Shown here piece by piece: positions 52,601 to 61,323 of a stretch of DNA of 64,000 nt. Each line of letters begins with the position of its first letter. The first letter of the stretch is position 1. The stretch covers positions 62,001-126,000 of the forward strand of contig NZ_CP085303.1 of the NCBI RefSeq assembly GCF_020700235.1, written 5' to 3'. This stretch comes from Haladaptatus pallidirubidus. Its GTDB lineage: Archaea; Halobacteriota; Halobacteria; Halobacteriales; Haladaptataceae. A program made the translations under genes and the position numbers. A model generated the notes under the pieces. That model did not search any database and had not been told where the DNA came from. It saw only the letters and a list, made by a program, of their open reading frames with translations.

Positions 52601-52784
52601 ATCACCCAAATTCATATCAGATATACAAACATTTAATGGAGGAGATACGTGCAACATAAGGTATAAAAATCTATCAAGTACAGGAGTATATATTAAGATA
52701 GAGGAAGGTGAAAACACAGATCGTGAAACAAGACATAAAAATGCTGAATCAATTGGGTATGCTGTCTTCGACTCCTCTATGTAA
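49662..52784 (+). CDS. Right-handed beta-helix protein with two copies of a three-unit repeat (1040 aa)
   Basis: Residues 1 to about 370 form a pectate-lyase-type beta-helix (starting MATYNIVDEGADNSGNSAID, with TTIIFPPGTYLL and many short turns). A linker and a middle domain follow. Residues about 528-1040 are six related units of about 88 aa in the order A-B-C-A-B-C, a duplication of about 262 aa. Each unit has a W-HQV or W-T-I start, QTFNG, an RxxNV/LTSxSF strand and a GYxAxE end. This resembles H-type lectin repeats. There is no signal peptide, so export is unexplained. It probably binds or trims surface polysaccharide. Base composition becomes AT-richer in the second copy. Confidence 0.75.
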   Translation: MATYNIVDEGADNSGNSAIDPTLHELVGDNTTIIFPPGTYLLNELVVYSGIDNLQLIAPNGARLIPGQSGDSIRWFDVYSNGFVLDGFELDMRETEIPPFVRMNNEAGNWELKRLVTRGKVRAATDSNIGSGNSSDARTYFRLSAADGTRGLLQDCYFHEGACEPTEASNRRAILVESGKGELVFNRCWFELWGENTIYAKKPEGPLKIYNCFWRNTQVGVRIGGNTEVRNCVSIKDDVHPVQSWSGGSLQRGVSVEAVVPADPENGINSYEGTATIADSDFYHRYSDSSCGGPITASAPCEQININNVRISYNSEKYHDAIYTLNGRMNNGDDANLKYFKIENTEVHNDHDYQYAVSIGQEPNEWGNVSGVLGGSGPQTDSSYIQNQMTTNGDPTSPDTRPPLPSAPSLGEVPQQSAQLVRIDNTGNSSPSSYQITAGTYVLPAGDDGATVAMDWGPDNSPVRPPDSEQAAGSVPAGEVYAFYVTGGIVSTSASGPATWSVDGTPYSPGNVLSTNTLSSDQTSRDQWHQVEASDHSTGVVVGKPLSYNGAQPAHSRIRNDITSGFDYKIEEWDYLDGAHTTETFNTLAVPPAEYTLQLDDTVPYQVKSGTTSANHEFETVSLDGFFESIQPVILTQSGSFNGRDPIVTRVRDVSSDSFDVKVQEEGNGTHRIESIGYIALQPGVGYLDGKLFEVQRTPQEVTSEWTRIDFQQQYKRPQFIADLQTFHGLDTATLRYRNLTSTSVEVKVEEEQSEDSETEHATEAVGYAVFGEPTILTDTISSSQPDSDYWHQVDLGVQSPRVIIAKPLSYNGGHPAHVRLRNVTDGGFEYKLEEWQYLDGWHGDEIFHMMAVEPSEQELLLDDGSSCRIKSGNTTITDEFSKVSLESFFGAERPVVLAQVQTFNGSHPIVTRVANVSNDSFTAKMQEEKYNQQHTKETLGYVAIEQTSGRINGAPFEIQRTEQIITHQWTHISFQEEYKSPKFISDIQTFNGGDTCNIRYKNLSSTGVYIKIEEGENTDRETRHKNAESIGYAVFDSSM

Positions 52785-52896
52785 TCAAATTTGTATTACT
52801 GAGAACGATTGTAGCAATAGCCAAGCAATTTTAAGGAATGTTAATATAAAATTACATTAAAGTTAATATATGTATGTGAAGTTCACGTTCTTATCA

Positions 52897-54312
52897 CTAA
52901 GGAGGACCACATGTGAGAACTGCTCCTTCTCCTGCAGAATATACTTGACTCCGATGTCTATTAATAGGTGATATCTCAGGGTAAACACCTGCAATCCTAG
53001 GCATAAGAAAGTTATCAATCCGAGAATGAGTTTTGACACATCCCTCGGAATACGAGGATAACCATTCTATTTTTGAAATTTCATCCTGTTCAACATAGGT
53101 ATCAACTGGAGAGATTGAGCCGTCAGTCAGCACTCGTGGAAGTGCCAATACAGATGAAATAAGTAGTACAACAAATATACTAGAAAGAAGGATCTTACAT
53201 CTGTGTTCCGTGAGATGTTTTCGATAGCCATGTTGAGAGAAGTATACGACTGTATAAAGTACACCAAATAAGCCTGGAATTACGATGAGGCGTTTAAATG
53301 TTGCAATATCACCTGCTGCGAGAACAAACACTGCTGAAATTCCGGTTACGATATTTACAACGACAAGCATTTGGCCAATTGGATCCCAATCTTGATGGGA
53401 TAACCGATAGGCAATCGCATGAAAACACCCAAGCCCTGTAAGTGTGAAAATAAATCCAATGCCTATAACACAAACAAACCAAAGAGAAACACTTATACTT
53501 CCAATCGTAATTTGTGGCCATCCTGCGAGAAGTCCTCCTCCACTAGCCTTACTTCCACCAGAAGGAGTGGGGACTCCAAAACCGAGAACAATTGCAAAGA
53601 TACCCACCAGAATACTTTTGAAATACTGTTTGTGAACCCATACCGTGGGAAGATTGTCTGCAACAACATATGCAGTGAGGAAACCGACTGGGAGAAAGGA
53701 AATTATTCGGCGGCGATTAGACCCAACCATAAATACAACACCAATTACAACACCGTAAACGACTGCCCAGATATAATTGTATAAGGAAATGACCATTAAA
53801 TTGGTGAGTGCGAGCGCTTTGAGCCGAGGATCGGTTCGGTCTATGAACTGATAGAATCCAATCAAAAGGCAGAGAAATATGAGCGTAAAAGTAAACGCTT
53901 TATGACTTGTTTCTCGGAGACGATTAATAAATCCTGCAAAAATAAAAGGGGCAGGGGAAAATGTGAGAAATCCCCACCACGGACGGTTGGGGACAGCTTC
54001 ACGATAGATAAAGAAGAAGATAAGAAGAATAGTAGATAGTGCGATTGAGCCAATAATTGGACTTAAGAATTCAGTTTCCATCGGTGTAATACCAGTAAGA
54101 ATAACTAACTGTGTAATTAATAATTGATGTGCAGAGCCATTGAAATACCGGAAGCGGTCTGTTAGAGATCCTGTGTTTAATAATGTGTGTAAGTCAATAA
54201 GAAACCGTGCTTCATCTGTTGTCGCTCGATAGGGGAGAATAATCGAGATGAGTGCAGAAAATGTGAAGACAAAAGCAAGTATAACTAGCAGAATTTTCGA
54301 CTCTCGTTTCAT
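52897..54312 (-). CDS. Polytopic membrane protein of the glycan locus (GT-C or polymerase-like)
   Basis: A 471-aa protein with about 11-12 hydrophobic segments and an early loop RATTDEARFLIDLHTLLNTG that carries acidic residues, as in GT-C glycosyltransferases using lipid-linked sugars. A C-terminal soluble part (about 400-471) follows. No exact family is recognised. Convergent with the 1040-aa gene, and near dTDP-sugar and flippase genes, so a glycan polymerase or lipid-linked sugar transferase is plausible. Confidence 0.65.
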   Translation of the reverse strand: MKRESKILLVILAFVFTFSALISIILPYRATTDEARFLIDLHTLLNTGSLTDRFRYFNGSAHQLLITQLVILTGITPMETEFLSPIIGSIALSTILLIFFFIYREAVPNRPWWGFLTFSPAPFIFAGFINRLRETSHKAFTFTLIFLCLLIGFYQFIDRTDPRLKALALTNLMVISLYNYIWAVVYGVVIGVVFMVGSNRRRIISFLPVGFLTAYVVADNLPTVWVHKQYFKSILVGIFAIVLGFGVPTPSGGSKASGGGLLAGWPQITIGSISVSLWFVCVIGIGFIFTLTGLGCFHAIAYRLSHQDWDPIGQMLVVVNIVTGISAVFVLAAGDIATFKRLIVIPGLFGVLYTVVYFSQHGYRKHLTEHRCKILLSSIFVVLLISSVLALPRVLTDGSISPVDTYVEQDEISKIEWLSSYSEGCVKTHSRIDNFLMPRIAGVYPEISPINRHRSQVYSAGEGAVLTCGPP

Positions 54313-54458
54313 GGAATATATCTTGTATCGTCAAGGATTTAAACATGGCCTTTTAATTTGTGAAAATTTAATTATTAATATCAATTCTGGTTATAAAATT
54401 ATTAATATTTAATTATATATTCAACCATTAAAATTGGTTGTCATTTCTGTTCACTCAT

Positions 54459-55391
54459 CTATTTGTTTATAAGATAGTGGTCCACTGTTTGTTCGAGTCC
54501 CTCTTCAAACGACCACTTTGATTCCCATCCAAGATTCTCTATCTTAGTCGTATCAAGAGCATATCGCTGATCGTGTCCTGCTCGATCATCAACGAACTCA
54601 ACAAGGTCCTCACCAGCGTTAACATTATTAATAATTTCTTGTGTTACTTCGATATTTGTGCGTTCATAACCACTACCGATGTTATATATTTCACCTATGT
54701 TGCCGTCCCGAATAACAAGATCAAGCGCTCGACAATTATCTTCTACGTAGATCCATTCTCGGACATTCAATCCATCTCCATAGACAGGAAGTGATTTCCC
54801 TGCTGCAGCCCGCCTAATAAACTTTGGAATGAGTTTTTCACGGTGTTGTCGTGGACCGAAATTGTTGCATGTTCGTGTTATGACAATTGGGAGGTCATGT
54901 GTTATAGCATAGCTTTGGGCGAGTAGGTCGGCGCTTGCTTTTGTCGCCGAATATGGGTTTCGTGGTCGAAGGTTATCATTTTCGGAAAATTTTCCGTCAA
55001 GAATTTCGCCGTACACTTCGTCCGTGGAAATTTGTAAAAAACACTGTATTTCAGTTTCGGTAGCTGCCTCGAGAAGTGTTTGAGTTCCCATAACATTTGT
55101 CTCTACAAACGGGTAGGCACCCTCGATAGAGCGGTCTACATGCGATTCAGCAGCAAAGTTGACAACAATATCAGCGTCTGCAACGAGATCTGTGACTAAA
55201 TCACGGTCACAGATATCACCATTAATGAAAGTATGGCGTGGATCATCTAAGACACCACTGAGGTTGCTGCGAGATCCAGCATATGTAAGTTTGTCAAGTG
55301 TAGTGATTTGAATATCGTTTCGTTCGGTGAGAAGATAATGCACAAAGTTAGAGCCAATGAAGCCGGCACCACCTGTGACAAGTATTTGCAT
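54459..55391 (-). CDS. rmlB: dTDP-glucose 4,6-dehydratase
   Basis: A 310-aa SDR enzyme converting dTDP-glucose to dTDP-4-keto-6-deoxyglucose. The NAD loop is TGGAGFIGSN near residues 6-15. The catalytic ISTDEVYGEI (Asp-Glu) lies near 119-128, with NPYSATKAS (Tyr and Lys) near 144-152. A NFGPRQH turn follows near 175. Length and motifs are complete. It is divergent from rmlD with a 54-base gap. Confidence 0.93.
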   Translation of the reverse strand: MQILVTGGAGFIGSNFVHYLLTERNDIQITTLDKLTYAGSRSNLSGVLDDPRHTFINGDICDRDLVTDLVADADIVVNFAAESHVDRSIEGAYPFVETNVMGTQTLLEAATETEIQCFLQISTDEVYGEILDGKFSENDNLRPRNPYSATKASADLLAQSYAITHDLPIVITRTCNNFGPRQHREKLIPKFIRRAAAGKSLPVYGDGLNVREWIYVEDNCRALDLVIRDGNIGEIYNIGSGYERTNIEVTQEIINNVNAGEDLVEFVDDRAGHDQRYALDTTKIENLGWESKWSFEEGLEQTVDHYLINK

Positions 55392-55445
55392 ATTAGTCTC
55401 TTAGTTAACGGCACTTATTTACATTTCTATCGAGATTTATCCTAT

Positions 55446-56336
55446 ATGCGGATACTTGTCATTGGCGCAAGCGGGCTTTTAGGTAGCAATGTAATAACGG
55501 TTAGTCAGGATAGGGATATTGATGTTGTGGGAACGTATCATTCGTCAAAACCATCCTTTGATATTCCGCTAGCTAAATTAGAATTGCAGGATATTAAACG
55601 ATTCGACGAAATTTTAGATTTTTATACGCCAAACGCTGTTATCAACTGTGCAGCGATGACGGATGTCGATTCCTGCGAAAAGAATCCCAATCAGGCGTAT
55701 GCTGTAAATTGTAATGCACCGGGAGTACTCGCAGAACACTGCACTAAACACAATGTAAAATTCGTTCACGTTTCAAGCGATTATGTGTTCGATGGGACTG
55801 CGGTAACTCCTTATACCGAAGAAGCTAGTACGAATCCGGTACAAGTTTATGGTAACTCAAAGTTAAAAAGCGAAGAGAAAGTTACAGCTGCAAATAGAGA
55901 GGCACTGATCACTAGACTCTCGTTCGTTTATGGAATTCATGGTGATACAAAGGAGCTCACAGGATTCCCCGCATGGATATATAGTCGGTTAAAAAATGAC
56001 CAACCAACACCATTGTTCACCAACCAACGAGTAACACCGACTCGTGCTGGCCAAGCCGCCGAAACATTAATAGATTTACTCATCTCAAAAGAATCAGGCA
56101 TATATAATGTTGCCTGCCGATCATGCGTATCTCCGTATGAGTTCGGAATCAAAATCTGTAATCGCTTAAATACTAAGAATGATCTCCTCAGTAAAGGGTT
56201 GCAAGATGATATTGACCGTTCTGCCGCTCGCCCATCCTATACATGTCTAGATGTTTCAAAGGTTGAAGATTCACTTGACCGTTTGCAGCCGACCCTCGAA
56301 ACAGAGCTGAACGAAATAGAGAATGCGATATTCTAA
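55446..56336 (+). CDS. rmlD: dTDP-4-dehydrorhamnose reductase
   Basis: A 296-aa SDR enzyme. The ATG at 55446 is about 27 nt after TTATTTAC, fitting a leaderless start; the frame back to 55308 overlaps rmlB on the other strand and is rejected. The NADPH loop GASGLLGSNV is near 6-15. INCAAMTDVDSCE and SSDYVFDGT follow, then the catalytic VYGNSKLKSEE (Tyr, Lys). It completes dTDP-rhamnose synthesis with rmlA, rmlB and the rmlC-like gene. Close relatives can make other 6-deoxy sugars. Confidence 0.88.
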   Translation: MRILVIGASGLLGSNVITVSQDRDIDVVGTYHSSKPSFDIPLAKLELQDIKRFDEILDFYTPNAVINCAAMTDVDSCEKNPNQAYAVNCNAPGVLAEHCTKHNVKFVHVSSDYVFDGTAVTPYTEEASTNPVQVYGNSKLKSEEKVTAANREALITRLSFVYGIHGDTKELTGFPAWIYSRLKNDQPTPLFTNQRVTPTRAGQAAETLIDLLISKESGIYNVACRSCVSPYEFGIKICNRLNTKNDLLSKGLQDDIDRSAARPSYTCLDVSKVEDSLDRLQPTLETELNEIENAIF

Positions 56337-56339
56337 CTT

Positions 56340-56519
56340 CTATATTTGGTACTGATCACGGTGGTTTAAGAAGTGCTGTTTATCAGTTTCTGAAAGATCC
56401 TTAAATCGAAGGACAGTTTGGCAATTTAAGCCAGGACACTTCATCACTCGATTTCTCTCAAGCTCATTTGCCGCTACAACTGTGCTACACTTTGGACAGG
56501 TGAACGTAATAATGTGCAT
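56340..56519 (-). CDS. Small zinc-ribbon protein (59 aa)
   Basis: The minus strand encodes MHIITFTCPKCSTVVAANEL, then ERNRVMKCPGLNCQTVLRFK and a helical end. Cys pairs at 8-11 and 28-33 (CPKC, CPGLNC) can bind one zinc. It lies 2 bases downstream of rmlA, so it is the last gene of the rml operon. The stop overlaps the end region of rmlD, which is convergent. The role is unknown. Confidence 0.7.
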   Translation of the reverse strand: MHIITFTCPKCSTVVAANELERNRVMKCPGLNCQTVLRFKDLSETDKQHFLNHRDQYQI

Positions 56520-56521
56520 GG

Positions 56522-57595
56522 TTAGAGTTTGAGCTGGGAGTTTTCGCCTACAACAAGTCGCTGACCTTTTGGTAGACAGTCATCTGCATTTCCAATATTT
56601 GCACCTCGACCGAGTAGGCCATCTACAATCTTTTTTGAAGTCGTGATTTGAGAATCACCGATGACAACACTATTTTCAATATGAACGCCATCGAGCGTTG
56701 TATTTTCACCAATTGATGTATATGGACCAACGTAAGTCCCATCTCTAATTATTGACCCATCACCAATCGATACTGGTCCACGGACGACCGCTCCAGATTC
56801 GATGGTAGCTGATTCAGCCAGGCCAATTTGACCACTTGTCTCTGCTCCGTTTTCGATGGTCCCACGTAGTTTTAGTGACTTATCTTCAAGTACAAGCCGG
56901 TTAGCCTCGAGAATATCCTCAGGCTTCCCCGTATCCTTCCACCAACCTCCGACGGTATGAGAGTCGATTTTATAACCATCTTCAAGAAGATACTGAATTG
57001 CGTCAGTGATTTCCAGTTCACCGCGCCATGAGGGTTCAAGGCGGTCTATAACATCGAAGATGGCAGGAGAAAACACATAGATACCGATGAGAGCAAGGTT
57101 GCTCGGTGGATCGTCTGGTTTTTCAATTAATCGTTCGACGTTCCCATCATCATCGACATCTACAATGCCAAACTGGTGCGGCTTGTCGACTTCCTGAAGT
57201 GCAATTCCTGCACCGTAGTCTTTAGATTTGAAGCTTTCTACGAGGTCACTAATACCAGACTTAAGAATATTATCGCCGAGATACATTACAAAATCGTCAT
57301 TCTCGACAAAATCACGAGCACATCCAGCCGCATGCGCGAGTCCAAGTGGATTCCCTTGGACTATATAAGTGATATTAACATCGTATTTTGACCCGTCGCC
57401 CAGAAACTCTTGAATTTCATTCCGTCCTTTATTGCCAAGAACAACTCCGATTTCGGTAATCCCTATATTTTTAAAATCCTCAATAGCATATTCGAGCACC
57501 GGTTTATTAGCAACAGGAACTAGTTGTTTAGGTCCCGTATGTGTAATTGGTCTAAGACGAGACCCTGTTCCGCCAGAAAGAAGTACTCCTTTCAT
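56522..57595 (-). CDS. rmlA: Glucose-1-phosphate thymidylyltransferase (long archaeal form)
   Basis: A 357-aa enzyme from MKGVLLSGGTGSRLRPIT; the upstream in-frame Mets at 57616 and 57607 lie over the preceding gene's end. The nucleotidyltransferase domain (1 to about 235) has the G-x-G-T/S-R-L-R-P loop and NKPVLEYAIEDF. The C-terminal part has left-handed beta-helix hexads (IGDGSIIRDGTYVG, ENSVVIGDSQI), the long archaeal form. It makes dTDP-glucose from glucose 1-phosphate, perhaps supplied by the mutase at 2582. Confidence 0.92.
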   Translation of the reverse strand: MKGVLLSGGTGSRLRPITHTGPKQLVPVANKPVLEYAIEDFKNIGITEIGVVLGNKGRNEIQEFLGDGSKYDVNITYIVQGNPLGLAHAAGCARDFVENDDFVMYLGDNILKSGISDLVESFKSKDYGAGIALQEVDKPHQFGIVDVDDDGNVERLIEKPDDPPSNLALIGIYVFSPAIFDVIDRLEPSWRGELEITDAIQYLLEDGYKIDSHTVGGWWKDTGKPEDILEANRLVLEDKSLKLRGTIENGAETSGQIGLAESATIESGAVVRGPVSIGDGSIIRDGTYVGPYTSIGENTTLDGVHIENSVVIGDSQITTSKKIVDGLLGRGANIGNADDCLPKGQRLVVGENSQLKL

Positions 57596-57599
57596 ATTA

Positions 57600-58064
57600 T
57601 CACCCATGTGGTTCACTTTGCCAATCTAATGGTATTTTTTCAGTATCGTATGGAAGTCGTTCCTCATCTGGATCATTGTAGTTATAAAGCTCCGTAGGAT
57701 AATTGAGGAGAAACGCTGGCTCATCACCAACATTTTTGAATCCATGCCAACAATCCCCTGGTATCCTAATGACTTTTGAATTATGTTCACCAATTATAAA
57801 CGTATTAAGTTCATCTTTTGTAGAGGACTCTTCACGGTCATCATAAATTCCAACTTTAATACGACCTTTTGGACAAATGAAGTGATCAATTTGACCTTTG
57901 AGATGTCGGTGCCAAGCTCGAACTATTCCGGGATATGTCATCGAATAATACGACATCGCCGGTTTAGTCTCGTATTCTTCCCAGTCTTCACGGAAAGCTT
58001 CAACAAGATGACCGCGCTCATCAGTATTCACTTGTAATGATCGGACGGAAACTCCTTCAATCAT
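57600..58064 (-). CDS. rmlC: RmlC-like cupin (dTDP-sugar epimerase family)
   Basis: A 154-aa cupin, shorter than the usual 180-aa RmlC. It has TDERGHLVEAFREDW near 14-28, IVRAWHRHLKGQIDHFICPKG with the catalytic-type His, and IPGDCWHGFKNVGDEPAFLLN with a further His and Asp. It probably acts as dTDP-4-dehydrorhamnose 3,5-epimerase or a related isomerase. It is 4 bases upstream of rmlA in one operon. The short length leaves the exact reaction open. Confidence 0.8.
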   Translation of the reverse strand: MIEGVSVRSLQVNTDERGHLVEAFREDWEEYETKPAMSYYSMTYPGIVRAWHRHLKGQIDHFICPKGRIKVGIYDDREESSTKDELNTFIIGEHNSKVIRIPGDCWHGFKNVGDEPAFLLNYPTELYNYNDPDEERLPYDTEKIPLDWQSEPHG

Positions 58065-58114
58065 ATTTATTAATATTATTAAGGTTTCTACTGACTATTC
58101 TTCTTTGGTTTGTT

Positions 58115-59644
58115 TTATCTTTCATTGTAAGTTTGTTTAAGTCTTTTGAGTTCCACGGTTATATTATTTTCGATTTTATTAATCATCATATAATCATTTT
58201 TATCCAAACTATTTGTGATGAAAATCGAACTCACTTGGACAATACCGAAGAAACCAATAAGACCAACTAACGCAAAAATTGAAATAGAGTCATCGGGAAT
58301 TATGCTTCTTGTGATTAAGGCAGAGGTTATCGAAAGCACTGATGGTTGGATCAAATTCATGGTGAAAGGGTGGCCACCAATAGCATTGTAAATGGCAAGA
58401 ATTTCAACCAAATTGAAAACTGCATATCCTAAAACTGTACCAATTGCTGCACCAATTATTCCGTATTTTGGTATAAGTAAGAGATTCACAATAAAATTCA
58501 CTATTACTCCGCTCATAGCTGAGATGAGTTCTACTCTAGATTTATTTATTGCCTTAAGTGTAGTACCTGTTGGGCCAACAATTACCCGAAGAAAATAACC
58601 AAAAATTAGAACTGTTAATGCAGACGAAGCAGGCAAGTAACTTCTCCCGAATAAGTTTATTATTACACTATCAGAGTATAACCCAGTTACTAATACTATA
58701 GGGAGAGTTATTGAGGAGATCCATTTGCTGGAATATCTATATAACGAAATTAAACCAGAATCGTCACTATTTTCATAATGCTCAGTAGCTAGTGGAAGAT
58801 AAAGAAACGTTACCGAGCTTAAGACAAATAGTGTAATTTGCCTAAGAGGTTGGATAGCGCGATATTGGCCAACGGATTCAGAATTCAAAAACACTCCAAT
58901 CATAATGACGTCCAAATTCGATAAAAATAACACAAAAGAGGAGCTGATTGCTAATGGCCAAGAAAAAGACCATAATTTTTGAATTGTTGTCTTTTGTGGT
59001 GGAGTGTTAATAATGCTAGATATAGGTAAATATTTTATCGAATAATAGAAACTGAAAAGGAGTACGAATGTTGGAAGTGAAATCCAATATCCAATAGCAC
59101 CGATAATAGGATAGTCAAAGAATGCCAAAACGAAAAAGACAGATAAAGCAAGAATTGGTCCTGCAATGTCTCTAGATAATATCATTGACTTTGACTCTTT
59201 TCTACTTCTAAGAATAGAAATCATTACTCGAGAAAGGGGAAAAATGAGAGTGTAAAAGCTAAAGATTGCCAGTAGACCAGGTAATTTTTGGTCATCCATT
59301 ACTGCTCCAATTTCATATCTTGTAGAAATTATCAGAAAAGTAGATATCATTCCAGTTATAGCCACAATAAGGAATCCACTCTGTACATATCGTGCTTTTG
59401 TTTCTTCAAGATCCGAAGCTGATAAAAACCTTGTGACTCCGTCTTGGACTCCAAAGATAGCAATCCCACCAATAGATGAAACAATTGTATAGGCTAATGC
59501 TATATGTCCAAATTGCGTTGGTGATAGCTCCCTAACAATAGATACTTGAGCCCCTAATCCTAGCAGACGACCTATTACCATACCAACGAAAACAATACCA
59601 GAACCTTTCACTAGCTCTAGTATACTATTAGATGTTTTTGTCAT
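58115..59644 (-). CDS. Wzx-type oligosaccharide flippase
   Basis: A 509-aa protein with about 12-14 hydrophobic segments. The N-terminal ...GSGIVFVGMVIGRLLGLGAQVSIVRELSPTQFGHIAL and the alternating hydrophobic pattern are those of polysaccharide biosynthesis (MOP-superfamily) flippases. It would move lipid-linked oligosaccharides across the membrane. It lies upstream of the rml operon on the same strand, with a 50-base gap. The genes here have an AT-rich, less biased codon use than in the first half of the window. Confidence 0.88.
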   Translation of the reverse strand: MTKTSNSILELVKGSGIVFVGMVIGRLLGLGAQVSIVRELSPTQFGHIALAYTIVSSIGGIAIFGVQDGVTRFLSASDLEETKARYVQSGFLIVAITGMISTFLIISTRYEIGAVMDDQKLPGLLAIFSFYTLIFPLSRVMISILRSRKESKSMILSRDIAGPILALSVFFVLAFFDYPIIGAIGYWISLPTFVLLFSFYYSIKYLPISSIINTPPQKTTIQKLWSFSWPLAISSSFVLFLSNLDVIMIGVFLNSESVGQYRAIQPLRQITLFVLSSVTFLYLPLATEHYENSDDSGLISLYRYSSKWISSITLPIVLVTGLYSDSVIINLFGRSYLPASSALTVLIFGYFLRVIVGPTGTTLKAINKSRVELISAMSGVIVNFIVNLLLIPKYGIIGAAIGTVLGYAVFNLVEILAIYNAIGGHPFTMNLIQPSVLSITSALITRSIIPDDSISIFALVGLIGFFGIVQVSSIFITNSLDKNDYMMINKIENNITVELKRLKQTYNER

Positions 59645-59666
59645 TATAGATAATTAAATTATATAA

Positions 59667-61037
59667 TCACATATAACCAAGCTCTTTGAGTTGATCCTTT
59701 GTTGATTCTGATATATCAGGAGTTACATTAGTTTTCTTGACACTGTCCTTATAATCATTTATATCTATGCTAAACTGTTTAATAGCAAATTCAAGAAATT
59801 CAGGATCTACCGAAACTTCTTGTTGCCAAGATTTTTTCTCAGGATTCAATTGGAACTGACGCTTGTTCCCTTCTGAATCCCATATTATTTTCATATACTT
59901 TTCAAAGTCATAAACTGTTCTTTGAGCGCGATCCCAGAATTTATTATCATTTTCGTCAACCTCACCTCTTCCTGAGCCAATCAGCTCACTTTTTATTACA
60001 TTCTTATCAACATCTGCTTTGGAATCAGTACAAAGTGATTCAATTAATCCCGGTAGTTGTGTATGTGATATTTCTTTTGGAGAAATATCTTGAGAGGAAT
60101 TTATAACTAGAAGTGGTACATGGAGTAACCCCTCACTAAGACTTGCTGTATGCTCGATGAGTTTATCATCCTCATCATAACCCAAGTTTTCCCCATGATC
60201 TGCTGTAATTATAAATACAGTTTCAGAATTCTTACTAATTTCTTTTTTTATAAAGCTTGAAATTAACTTATCAAGGTAATCAATAGATTGATTATACACT
60301 GTTCTAAAATGTTTTATCTCATTTTGAAAGACTCCATCACCACCTGTTCTATTCCACTTGTCCATATTGATCGCATCAGAACTCCATGAATTTGGAACCT
60401 TTTCCCCTAAATTATTATATTTCCAAACCTTATGGTGTGGGATGTGAGCTTCCATAAGATTCATGAATATAAATGAATCGTTGGTAGTTTTGTTCAATTT
60501 ATTTGATGCCATATTTAATATAGAATTTCCACCATAATCCATAAATCTTGGAATTGGATATCCAGATGTGATAGTCGATAATTTAAACATTAAACCATTG
60601 CCAAGACTCTCAACAGTATTGCTATCTTGTAGTGATTTCCGTAAGTGATCTACGATTCCTTGTGATTCCCGAGGATCGATTCCATTTGGAAATCGACTAC
60701 TTTGGCTAATAGTGAATGTTTCATCAAACCATTTATCCCATCCAAATGTTTCTGACGTGAATTGATTAGCTGAAATACTAATGCATTTATGTGGGATACG
60801 TTCAGTCAATACAGCATTGTTATCTAAATCTTTAAAGGTTTGGTGATGTGTATGGACACCGTGTTCATACGGTAACTTTCCAGTCAGCATTGTAGCGTGG
60901 GATGGAATCGACCATGACGAACCAGCTCTACACTGATCGAATTCAATATCTGCTAATTTACGAAGTCGTGGAGCATATTTATCAAATTCTCTTTTTCGAA
61001 CGGAATCGAGACAAATTAATACAACGTTATTACTCAT
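59667..61037 (-). CDS. Sulfatase-fold hydrolase/transferase, copy 1 (no formylglycine consensus)
   Basis: A 456-aa member of the alkaline-phosphatase superfamily. The metal-binding start is VVLICLDSVRK. At the nucleophile site the sequence reads SSWSIPSHATMLTGKLPYEHG: Ser, then I-P-S, but His where sulfatases need Arg. ITADHGENLG supplies later metal ligands. It ends in LKELGYM. It could be a phosphodiesterase or phosphoglycerol-type enzyme acting on surface glycans instead of a sulfatase. It is the last of three related genes. Confidence 0.82.
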   Translation of the reverse strand: MSNNVVLICLDSVRKREFDKYAPRLRKLADIEFDQCRAGSSWSIPSHATMLTGKLPYEHGVHTHHQTFKDLDNNAVLTERIPHKCISISANQFTSETFGWDKWFDETFTISQSSRFPNGIDPRESQGIVDHLRKSLQDSNTVESLGNGLMFKLSTITSGYPIPRFMDYGGNSILNMASNKLNKTTNDSFIFMNLMEAHIPHHKVWKYNNLGEKVPNSWSSDAINMDKWNRTGGDGVFQNEIKHFRTVYNQSIDYLDKLISSFIKKEISKNSETVFIITADHGENLGYDEDDKLIEHTASLSEGLLHVPLLVINSSQDISPKEISHTQLPGLIESLCTDSKADVDKNVIKSELIGSGRGEVDENDNKFWDRAQRTVYDFEKYMKIIWDSEGNKRQFQLNPEKKSWQQEVSVDPEFLEFAIKQFSIDINDYKDSVKKTNVTPDISESTKDQLKELGYM

Positions 61038-61323
61038 GTGTATTATTATTTCAATTTTAATAACTTCTTTCAGCTAAGTGCGATTCAACCAATAATCTAT
61101 AAAAATAGGCCGATACACTTAATCCTATCTATAAGATTGTTCCTTGATCTAATTAAATTATAATTTTCGTTCATTGAACGTTAAGTATATAATTATAATA
61201 AATACAAAGAATTTGAAATGATAAGCCAGTACAAATAGAAAAATAGATCAAAAACAGCTTAATGAGCAGCTGAAAGATATAGGTTATACAGTATAAATGC
61301 AAAATATTCAACTATAAATGCCA
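61038..61323. other. AT-rich intergenic stretch between sulfatase-fold genes
   Basis: No gene was seen. Possible TATA elements for the minus-strand gene lie near 61080-61130. The stretch is strongly AT-rich. Confidence 0.35.
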
